Part shown: positions 9,096 to 18,060 of the stretch, piece by piece | Layout of the letters: each line of letters begins with the position of its first letter | Position numbering within the stretch: the stretch's first letter is position 1 | Assembly: GCA_009731375.1 (NCBI GenBank) | Contig: BJOX01000128.1 | Coordinates: 33,201 to 93,932, forward strand | DNA length: 60,732 nucleotides | Reading direction: 5' to 3' | Origin: Paulinella micropora | Taxonomy: Eukaryota > Cercozoa > Imbricatea > Euglyphida | Notes under the pieces: generated by a model | Seen by the model: only the letters and a program-made list of their open reading frames with translations | The model's database searches: none | Told to the model about the DNA's origin: nothing | Position numbers and translations under genes: made by a program

Positions 9096-11166
9096 TAACA
9101 ATTTTAAACTGATCCAAGCGAGACCATTTTCAAGTACTTCAAATAAGTGAGCAGTCACGGTTAGACTTTCAAATTATTAATTTTTCAATAAAAGGCAAGA
9201 GGTGACCAGCTCTCCAAGTTGACAGCCTGATCCTCTGACTTACTACTACTGTAAACTTAAAGTCGCATTCTGCTGTCTATCGGTCCTTGCCGTACTACAG
9301 CTCTGACGCGGCTCTATGTCTTCAGCAAGTGCTAAAGCTAGACCTGTCATCCCGCGTGTCCAACGCAAAGCCTCAGTGCACTGTCAAGAGCAAAAGACGC
9401 AAGGGGACGCCACTGAAGGTGCCTCTTCCAAGATGGCTGCACTCCTGACTGTCATACACTGAATTCCCTCGCCCAAGAAGTCTCAACACAAAAGCCTCCA
9501 AAATGAGTCATATGTAAATTGGATGGATTTAGTACGGTGGCACACGGAACTTAACGAGTTCTGATTATTTTTTAGTAATTTTTTTTTTGTTGTAGAGATC
9601 TAAATCAGATGATTGGCTTGCCATATTCAACTCAAAAATTAAATTTGAATTTGAAATATACGTAACGGTAATATTTTTGACTATTTTATAATGTAATACT
9701 AAAATGTGATTTTTTAATTTTTTTGATCAGGAAAGTATGGTGCGCAACCCTACACTTGTTAAGCTTTTATTTAGTGAAAACCACATGATTTTATCTGTTG
9801 TAATTACTTAGTTCTGCGTACCACCCGGCAAGACGTTCTGACCATGTTTTTCAGTAAAAAATGCAATGAAATTCCCCGGCTTCCACGGTGCGTCCTGGCC
9901 CGGCCAACCTAGGAAAAAAGCACAGAGGGGAGGGTTCCCTGAGTGCATCAGATATCTCTTAGCACAAGACATATCATAGCTATCTAAGTATATACATAGT
10001 AACTTTGAGTGTTTTTCATCACTTGTATAAAATATCTTTTGATACTTTTACTTGTAGGCTACAAACTAGCTAGTAGAAAATCAGCTATTTTTTCCTTGTC
10101 GAAACATGAAAATCTATATTTTGTAGCTTAAGTATTATTTATTGCACAGATGAATAGGTGAATCGTTTTGTATTATCATTAAACGTATTTCTCCAACTTT
10201 GTGTTATTTGTAAATGTCTGTGGAAGGCAAAAACTCAAAATCACAAAACCAGCATTTTTATGGTTTTGGGGACATATACATTTTAGTATTCATCAGTTTT
10301 AAGAATTTTAAGTATTGGAATCGTCTTTCACAACCATAAACTAAAGCTCCACCAAAGGATTTTTGTTCATTTTGCCTAGAAGCTACAAACCAAAAAGTGG
10401 GTTTTCACAACTTCACGTGTCTGACCTACACATGCCTGTACATTTTTTCCTGGACCTTTCTCCTCCAGTTTTTTTAGTGTAATCATGTCTCCCTGACATA
10501 TACTTACGATAGATACAAAAATATTGAAAAAGGGATGTGTCTGCTTCATTCCTGGAGGCAGGTAAGTCCAAGATGTCGGAATGTCAAAAAAGTTTTGACC
10601 AATTTTCTTCTAGGTTTCATGTATTTTTTAGCTCCCCTTCCCCCAGAATTCAAGCTATAGTGTATTTGAACCCCCCCCCAACTTTATGAGCTATAGGAGC
10701 AGTAATTCCTTTCATAATAAATTTTTGTTTGCTTTTTTATTTGCCCTTGAGGGACTGTTTTCCAGCCGACACCGTGTTTCTCAGAGATATTGAAAATTTT
10801 CCGAAATTCGATTAAATTATTTGTTAAGACGTATTGTACAACGTTTCATAGTTCAAAATCTAATAAAATAACAACCAAAGACAGATTCTTTAATCATAAT
10901 CGTGGTTGCAAACCATTTTTTTACCACATTGAATCAGCAAAAAAATGACGGCCCGACCTGTCTTTTTCCGAATTTTTTTCCACACGTAATGGTGCTTTTT
11001 TACACAACTTCAATTACAGATTTCTCAAAAACTATTAAAAATAAGGATATGCTCACCATAGTGAAATATTTCAAGAAATATATGAGGAATCCTATGCGCA
11101 AATAATCAATTCAAAAAGTCAAACCCCTCACTAAGGAACTTTTCTTTATGTTGAATTTACATATGC
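9096..11166. other. AT-rich intergenic region
   Basis: About 2 kb without a credible ORF or RNA gene. Imperfect inverted segments at about 9535-9550 (GGTGGCACACGGAACT) and 9813-9828 (AGTTCTGCGTACCACC) could be ends of another small inverted-repeat element, but no target duplication is clear. Confidence 0.4.
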
Positions 11167-11411
11167 TGTAATGCCCCCAACGATAGCTCGTAAAAAGCCT
11201 GACGGTCGGTAATACAACCAAACACAGTCCTCAAGAATGAGAATGATGTCTCGTTGTATTAGCTCAGTGAAGCCAAAAAGGAAAACGGCAACAGACCAGG
11301 AATAAAATGGCATCAGGTCCAATCCGGACAAATAATACTGAAAAACAAGCTGGTGCACCTGTCACCAGGAAAAGGTATTTTTTACCGGCTATCCGGGGGG
11401 TGATGCCTACA
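11167..11411 (-). repeat. 3' LTR
   Basis: 245 bp. On the element's strand it runs TGTAGGCATC..CATTACA, the standard TG..CA ends with a 4-bp TGTA/TACA inverted repeat. It matches 21541-21776 except for an 8-bp insertion (CCTGACGG on the plus strand) and one T. The short ORF inside both LTRs has no recognisable product. Confidence 0.93.
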
Positions 11412-11414
11412 GTA

Positions 11415-11423
11415 CCCCCTCCC
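11415..11423 (-). promoter_or_regulatory. Polypurine tract
   Basis: On the element strand GGGAGGGGG stands three bases before the 3' LTR, the expected place for plus-strand DNA priming. Confidence 0.75.
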
Positions 11424-12243
11424 GATTTTATGACGGAAATAGCATTTTCGTCATACACCTTCTGATTTCTTTCTGCAAATAGTATGCGCTATGGAGTCAT
11501 GCCACACAGCGCATCGACCCACGGATAGACGCTAAAAGACGATAAATATATCCTCATACGGCACGTCAAAGCGGATTCTCCAGCCATTCTTGTAGATTTT
11601 TGAACTCCTTCCCCTGAATTTTTTTTTTCTCTGCAGTATGTCAAGAACAAACGTACTATTTAAAAAAAAAATACAAGCAACGTGGTGCTGTAGTACGATT
11701 CCCCCTTTGATCTCCTTCTTCTTCTTATCATTATCATTATTATTATTATTATTCACAGGGAGATCGTAAGTACATTGTCTTTTTTAATGACATACCCTTG
11801 TATAAGGCGGATATCCTATGATATAGTATTAGGGGGCCAGTCCTAATAGCTATATCCGAAGTCGAGGTGTATGTACCCGACCCTGCGATATACCGACACA
11901 AGTAGAGATTGACCGTGCTCAGGTACGACAGTATATAATCTATCGTAAAAAATAATTTAATGAAAGTTTCAGAGAACATTTCATTTTCGAGAACATCATC
12001 CCAGGACTTGGAAAGGGTCATACCCGGGAACACCATCGCTCAATACACTAGCGATCCCCGTATACGGTGTAGTATCATCGTCGATCGACCTTTCGCACTC
12101 GTATGTTGCGATCGAATGCCAAGTTATATCACTGAGTCTTTTTAATATTCATATTGATAACTGATGATGCATGATCAAATCATGATACGCCGTGGGCAAT
12201 CAATCAGTTTATTTGAGACGCATAAAGAAAAATAGTTTCTTTG
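11424..12243 (-). other. 3' internal non-coding region of the LTR element
   Basis: About 820 bases between the pol stop and the polypurine tract. No long ORF, so no envelope-like gene. Includes a short (ATT)n run near 11735-11753. Confidence 0.6.
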
Positions 12244-15200
12244 TCACTGCCTTCGTCGTCTGGCGCGGATTTCTTTGCCTGGTGGAGGACCACCAACAAA
12301 AGTCAGATCGAACTTTGACTGTTCGAGAATGTCCCAGATCTTATTAGGGATTCCGCCCAACGATAATTCAAAAGGGACATCAAGCACTCCTCTTGGCAGT
12401 GTCTGAATGGTCCACGCAGTGTAATCCTTGTCTCTGGGAGTAATTGTATCATCCCATGTCTCGAGACTTTTTGCGTCTTTATATACTGGCAGATAATGTC
12501 TTGCCTTTGGATCCTCAACCGGGTCCATACTTCTCCAGAACTGGAGTATCGGTTGTACTATCTTTGCGGCTGATGATATTTTGAGTGTCCGTGTGACACG
12601 CATCTGTCGTGGGACCGCCACGACCCGCATCAAGTATAAGTCTGAGAGAGTGTCATCAGCGACATGTTGTTCCGCTGGTCTCATCAGATAGAAAACATTT
12701 TTCACCCATGCGATGGTTGCTATCGCATCGCCTTCCTTCCATCGCTCATGGACAATCTCAACGTTGCCCGCGTTTGGGTCAGTGTCCGTCCCCTCCTCCT
12801 CCTGGTGGACGTCCTTTGATCTCATCGACCTCATCGCCTTCCTCGGTTGGTCGTTGATAAGATCATTCCGCGCTCTCCTTAGCTGCGCCTCTGTGATCTT
12901 CTCCTTCTTTCCGCTATGCTCTCGCGGAGACTTGGACTGAGTCCCCACCGCGCTTATGCGGTCAGTCTTCTCCTTGCTGTCCACCTCACTCTCCTCCTTC
13001 TCAGCTATCGGTGCCCGATAAGCATCGTCTTGGTCTATGCCAGCCTCCTTGTGGATGGGCGGCACCTCTTTGAAATCATCCTTCATCCGTTTTAACGCCT
13101 CCTCAACGGATTCATCTTCCAGTAAGAAGGGATCATACTTAATCAGCCTTCTTACATTCACAATTTGCACCTTCCCTCTACCCCTGATCTTGTAATTCAG
13201 AGGTCCCGTCTGTTCCATAATCTGATAAGGTCCTTTCCAGTGAGTGAACAGCTTAGAGCTGACTCCCTTCGGGACTTGAGGATGGTACAATAGTACAATA
13301 TCCCCGACCTGGAACTTGATCTGATCCAAGTGCGCTTGTCGCACCCCTTCAGCATCAGTCTTTCGGCGCTCCGCCTCTCTATGCGCCCTGACTATTTGTT
13401 CCGCCTCCATCTTCACTCTAAGTCTCATCCCAAACAACTCATCCGCATCCGCCCAAGTGTCTTTTGGGTGAAGGAGCGAAGTCGGGATATCAGGCTCACG
13501 CCCATATACTAACTGATATGGCGAGATTGAGCTCTTCGAGCCTCCTAACGCCGTAGAGGGTAGACAGTTCATTGCAAACGCAAATGATGGTGCTGCCTCG
13601 ACCCATGCTCTTTGATTCTCCTTCTTCGTGCAATACATCTTTAGCGAGGCTTTGAGGGGTCTGTGTACCCGCTCGATTTTCCCATTTGCTCGCGGGTTAT
13701 AGGCAGTAACATATTGCCATTTCATCCCGTAATACTTAGATAGTTTGTCGATGACCTCGTTATTAAAGTCCGAGCCTCGATCAGAACATATCTTTCTTGG
13801 TACTCCGATCTGTGAGATGATCCTATCGATCAGCGCCTCGGCCGTCGTCTTGCCGGTAACGTCTTTGACAGGGATGATCCACACATAGTTGGTGGCTCTG
13901 TCAATAGCCGTAAGGAGGTATTTGTAACCATCCTTCGATTCTGGGAAAGGTCCCACATGATCAATGTGTATAAACTCAAACATCCCCGCATGAAGAGGAA
14001 ATTCGCCAATCAGGCCGAAATTTGCCTTCAGTGGTGTTTTGTTTATCTTGCACGGGATGCATGCATCCACCGCCTGATCTATCTCCTCCTTCATCTTCTT
14101 CCACCAGAATCGCCTCGCTACGAACATATGAGTTCGTTGTCGACCCGGATGCGCCAAAAGTGGGCAATTGTGGGCTGCGACAAATATAAATCGTCTCAGA
14201 CTCTCCGGTACCCAAAGGGTCCATTTGTCCGGCTGTGACGCATAGCGACCGTGAAGGCCCTTGTACCACAGTAGACCATCTCTCCATCCCATCTCCTTCA
14301 TCTGATCTTTGATCGCTTTCGTCATCCGTAGCTCATCCGGGTTCTGATATAACTGTATCAGTTCTTTAAACTCCGGATCTTGAGCCTGTTGTTGCCTCCA
14401 TGCGGTAGGCGAGGCTATATGGATAGTACCATCTTCTAGCCGTACCCCGATTCTTTCCGGGTCATCGTCTAGGTCACTTCTCCGCTCTTGAGGAGGCTCC
14501 GCATAAACTTCCTGCGTCTCCTCTTCCTCTCTTATGTTCGCCTTCGCATTCTCATATACCTCATAGGACCACTCAGCGTCCTCCTGGGTATGTAGCTCAC
14601 AACATATCCCGTGATCCGGGCCTTGTGGACTGTACCGTAGACCTGTGCGGTCATATCGGACTCCACTCGCCATCTCCATCGCCTCAATGTGGCTGACCTC
14701 ATACACCTTGTCAGTGGACAAGTCTTCCATCTCCACCGTGGACACCAACGCCGATACTTCTGAGTTAAACTCTAGCCTAGAGAGGCTATCAGCGACCACA
14801 TTTCGCTTTCCCGGTAGATGGACCATTGTAAAATCGAAACAAGACAAGAACGCTTGCCACCGCGCCAGCCGTCCCGTCTGTTCATGATTCATCAACCATA
14901 ACAGGTTATGATGATCAGTTCTGACAGTAAATTGAGGTCCTCCCCACAAATACTCTCTGAGCCTCTTGAGGGCCCATACTACCGCCAACGCCTCTCTTTG
15001 CCTTGTGCAATAGTTTCTCTCCGCCGCACACAACTTCCTACTAATAAACATGATTGGGCGTAATTTCTTCTCCTCATCCTCTTGTTGTAATACAGCCCCA
15101 ATCGCAAACTTAGATGCGTCTGTATCGACTACGAATTGTTTCGTAAAGTCGGGCATCGTTAACACCAGTCCTCCGTCTTTCGGGTCTTTGTAAATAAGAT

Positions 15201-18057
15201 CTTTGAGCGCATGAAACGCTTGCAAAGCCTCTTCGCCCCACTTCTCAAAGTCTCCAAAATCTATCATTTTCTCCAACTTAGCCCGTGTTGCACCCCAATC
15301 GGGTATAAACTGGCTATAGTATTGCGCCATCGCAAGGAATGAGTGCAATTCAGTGCGGTTCTTCGGTATCGGTCGATTCATAATCTCCTCCCTCTTCTCT
15401 TTGGATATCGAGACTCGATTATGGGAGATCTCGTACCCTAAGTATGTCACACTCGTCTTGGCAAGTTGACACTTCTTTAGATTGCACTTCAGGCCAAAAG
15501 CTCCGATGCGCCTGAATATATCGGACAAATGATCGATATGCTCCTCCATTGTGTTAGAGTATACGATAATGTCATCGATATAGCAAAATGCATATTCTCC
15601 CGCCTTCTGTCCCCGCCTTCTCATAAAGCCACCGTCAGACAAATCATCGTACTGACTGCTCAACATCTTCTGCATCGCCTTCTGGAAAAGTCCTGGGGCT
15701 TGCTTGAGGCCCATCGGAAGCACTTTCCATTGGTATATTTCCATACCCACCACAAACGCCGTCAGCCATCTGGACTTTTCCTCCAGTGGTATCTGCCAGA
15801 AGCCATTCTTAAGGTCAATGACCGAATAGAATTTTGCATTCCGCAGTACTCTCCTTCCTTCTTCTAATGTCGGGAGAGGATTTCTCTCTTCCTCCAGCAC
15901 CTTGTTAACACGAGCATAGTTAACTGTCAGGCGCCATTCTCCTCCTGGCTTCGGCACTATTCTCGGTTGTGAGACTATTGGAGATGTTGATCTCTCAATA
16001 AAGTCCTCATTGAGCAGCTGTCTTGCTAGCTCCTCCGCTATCTTCGCCTCATGTATACTCAAATTCGCCCTTCGTGGTGCCGGTGACGGCTCCGCACCCG
16101 GTATTTTGTAAATAACCGCAGTGAAATCTTCAGGCTTGACACCACCTGCATGTGGAGGGTCAAAAATTTCCTTGTTCGCCTCTAATTTGGCTTTTAAAAG
16201 CTCCTTCTCCTTCTCCGTGCCTACTCCTTCTTCCAATATTTTCCGCGCCGCCTCTTGATAATCTTCATTAGACATCTGCTTATGTTGCTTGAGGGGTTCT
16301 CTGTCCTCCTCCAAGCCTAAGTCCTCTTCCGAGACATCATCTAGGCCCGTCTTTTCATACGTGACCGTGTCCGGCTCATCATCTTTACCGAGCTCCACCA
16401 GCATGTCAATGAGTCTCGCGTATTGCAAAGGAGCTTTACGGGTGTAAAAACCATCAAAGCATGTGAATGCTTGCGGTATCAATTTCAACTTGTCGAGGTC
16501 TCTGAGCTTCCGCTTGTATGCACTGCTCTGCTCACGAGTTCCCATACGACAAGCCACCACTAGCTGTTGCTTGCGAGAGGGTACCGGTATAGGATGATCA
16601 ATAAGCCGGTCCCTTATTTCCTGCGCCCATATCGCCTTCTCATTATATGGCAGGATAATAGTATACGGCTTATTATTTTCGAATAAAGTCCGTAAGCATT
16701 TCTTCACTTCAGACAGTGAACGCGGCCACGTGGGCTCGTCACCCCAGAAATCAGTAATAAAACTTTTAATAGTTTCTGGTGGAGTATCCGGGATTCGCCC
16801 CGTTCTCCTTGGTACAAACGCCTCCCTTTTTTCTTCTCCTACTTTCGCATGGAAACAGTATCCGTTAGTAATATGGACATCTGTTCCTACTCCTTCCGCG
16901 AATCTCGCCAACGACGGGCTTCTTTGTGCGACACATATAATCTCCTCCTTTCGCTTCTCGATTAAGTCATCAATAGACTTTTTGTCCCAATGGCATGTCG
17001 GAACTGTGACAGTGCACACTTGGGATTCCCAATTGTCGGTCCAGGACAGTTCATCCGGTCTTACGACATGGGGGTGAACGTACACCTCAAGTGCCTCATG
17101 TGCGATGGCCATCTTTTTGTGATCCGTCGCTAGACTCAGCTCATAAGCCTCATAAGAGTCAGTAGCGTTGAAGGGATCAATATCGTTCTCTTCTCCTCTT
17201 TTTACTCCATATATCACTCGCCGTGCGGCGCAATCAATCACAGCCCCCATCGTAGCCAATTGGTCATACGATAGTAATATTGACCCGTGGTAACCGGGGA
17301 CGACATAGAGGTCCATACGGTATACTCGTGCGGATTTCAATTTAAAGGTCAGTGTGATGATTCCCGTGATATCCGTCCGGCTGCTCACTCCTTTGAGAGT
17401 GCCCGTTGACTTTTTCATATTTCCGTCCACCCAGTCCCGGTATCGATTAAAAAACTTCCTGCCGACAATATTAATATTCGCCATCGTATCATTACCAACT
17501 TTTAATATTGTCTTCAATGTTTCACAATAAAGTTCCGTATAACACAGAGCATCGGGCCTGTGTATATTGGCTGCGAGAACAAGAACTTTACGTTCCAAAT
17601 TTTGGAGTCTTGTCTCTAAGTTTTTCAACTCCTCCTTCTTCTCCTCCTGCTTCACCTCATTAACATTTTTATTATTCTGCGGTACTGGTGCGTTTACTAT
17701 TTGAGCGACATTGTCTTGTGGTACTTGAGTACACACATTGTCTTTTTGCTCGCCACCCGCCGCGACCGTAGACATTGAGTCTGTTCGTGGTTGTTTGCTT
17801 GGCCGAGGCGATACGTCTGCCATTGGCCTCCTCGCCTCCATCGCAAGTCTCGCCTTCCTATTTGCATCAGTTATCATTGGTAACCGTGCTGTATGAACGG
17901 GTATGAGACTACCTTGGGGCTGCAGTCTCTGTGTACCCACATCTTTGTTTTCACATAGAGGAAGCGTTGGCCCAGTCTGCACAACAGCATTAGAAAGCAC
18001 TGTGACTTTAGGGTTAAACTTCACAGTCTTCTCCTTCCTCTCTTCTTCCCCCTCCAG
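12244..18057 (-). CDS. LTR retrotransposon Pol: protease, RT-RNase H, integrase
   Basis: No ATG opens this frame. It continues from gag past one TGA; residue numbers count from the GTG at 18024 (1926 residues). A protease-like region lies at 165-275: the expected DTG reads DTM (179-181), followed by VVPGYHGSILL. RT: VIDLKNGFWQIP near 736-747, YIDD at 815-818. RNase H: VDTDASK near 966-972. Integrase: HHCC zinc module H1285, H1292, C1322, C1325, then D1355, D1415, E1451, the DD35E triad. A GPY/F-like module lies at 1570-1630. About 290 further residues, charged and then rich in aromatic and Pro residues, match no domain I know, and no chromodomain is visible. Confidence 0.92.
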   Translation of the reverse strand: MEGEEERKEKTVKFNPKVTVLSNAVVQTGPTLPLCENKDVGTQRLQPQGSLIPVHTARLPMITDANRKARLAMEARRPMADVSPRPSKQPRTDSMSTVAAGGEQKDNVCTQVPQDNVAQIVNAPVPQNNKNVNEVKQEEKKEELKNLETRLQNLERKVLVLAANIHRPDALCYTELYCETLKTILKVGNDTMANINIVGRKFFNRYRDWVDGNMKKSTGTLKGVSSRTDITGIITLTFKLKSARVYRMDLYVVPGYHGSILLSYDQLATMGAVIDCAARRVIYGVKRGEENDIDPFNATDSYEAYELSLATDHKKMAIAHEALEVYVHPHVVRPDELSWTDNWESQVCTVTVPTCHWDKKSIDDLIEKRKEEIICVAQRSPSLARFAEGVGTDVHITNGYCFHAKVGEEKREAFVPRRTGRIPDTPPETIKSFITDFWGDEPTWPRSLSEVKKCLRTLFENNKPYTIILPYNEKAIWAQEIRDRLIDHPIPVPSRKQQLVVACRMGTREQSSAYKRKLRDLDKLKLIPQAFTCFDGFYTRKAPLQYARLIDMLVELGKDDEPDTVTYEKTGLDDVSEEDLGLEEDREPLKQHKQMSNEDYQEAARKILEEGVGTEKEKELLKAKLEANKEIFDPPHAGGVKPEDFTAVIYKIPGAEPSPAPRRANLSIHEAKIAEELARQLLNEDFIERSTSPIVSQPRIVPKPGGEWRLTVNYARVNKVLEEERNPLPTLEEGRRVLRNAKFYSVIDLKNGFWQIPLEEKSRWLTAFVVGMEIYQWKVLPMGLKQAPGLFQKAMQKMLSSQYDDLSDGGFMRRRGQKAGEYAFCYIDDIIVYSNTMEEHIDHLSDIFRRIGAFGLKCNLKKCQLAKTSVTYLGYEISHNRVSISKEKREEIMNRPIPKNRTELHSFLAMAQYYSQFIPDWGATRAKLEKMIDFGDFEKWGEEALQAFHALKDLIYKDPKDGGLVLTMPDFTKQFVVDTDASKFAIGAVLQQEDEEKKLRPIMFISRKLCAAERNYCTRQREALAVVWALKRLREYLWGGPQFTVRTDHHNLLWLMNHEQTGRLARWQAFLSCFDFTMVHLPGKRNVVADSLSRLEFNSEVSALVSTVEMEDLSTDKVYEVSHIEAMEMASGVRYDRTGLRYSPQGPDHGICCELHTQEDAEWSYEVYENAKANIREEEETQEVYAEPPQERRSDLDDDPERIGVRLEDGTIHIASPTAWRQQQAQDPEFKELIQLYQNPDELRMTKAIKDQMKEMGWRDGLLWYKGLHGRYASQPDKWTLWVPESLRRFIFVAAHNCPLLAHPGRQRTHMFVARRFWWKKMKEEIDQAVDACIPCKINKTPLKANFGLIGEFPLHAGMFEFIHIDHVGPFPESKDGYKYLLTAIDRATNYVWIIPVKDVTGKTTAEALIDRIISQIGVPRKICSDRGSDFNNEVIDKLSKYYGMKWQYVTAYNPRANGKIERVHRPLKASLKMYCTKKENQRAWVEAAPSFAFAMNCLPSTALGGSKSSISPYQLVYGREPDIPTSLLHPKDTWADADELFGMRLRVKMEAEQIVRAHREAERRKTDAEGVRQAHLDQIKFQVGDIVLLYHPQVPKGVSSKLFTHWKGPYQIMEQTGPLNYKIRGRGKVQIVNVRRLIKYDPFLLEDESVEEALKRMKDDFKEVPPIHKEAGIDQDDAYRAPIAEKEESEVDSKEKTDRISAVGTQSKSPREHSGKKEKITEAQLRRARNDLINDQPRKAMRSMRSKDVHQEEEGTDTDPNAGNVEIVHERWKEGDAIATIAWVKNVFYLMRPAEQHVADDTLSDLYLMRVVAVPRQMRVTRTLKISSAAKIVQPILQFWRSMDPVEDPKARHYLPVYKDAKSLETWDDTITPRDKDYTAWTIQTLPRGVLDVPFELSLGGIPNKIWDILEQSKFDLTFVGGPPPGKEIRARRRRQ

Positions 18058-18060
18058 TCA
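18058..18060 (-). promoter_or_regulatory. In-frame UGA between gag and pol (candidate readthrough site)
   Basis: Reads GAG-TGA-CTG-GAG-GGG on the element strand. gag and pol share the frame (20754 minus 18024 is a multiple of 3) and pol has no ATG near its start. UGA followed by CU is a leaky context in several known readthrough genes. Confidence 0.6.

Noticed and set aside
9533-9830. Possible third inverted-repeat element
   Set aside because: The arms match only about 13 of 16 bases and no target duplication is seen; kept only as a remark in the intergenic feature.
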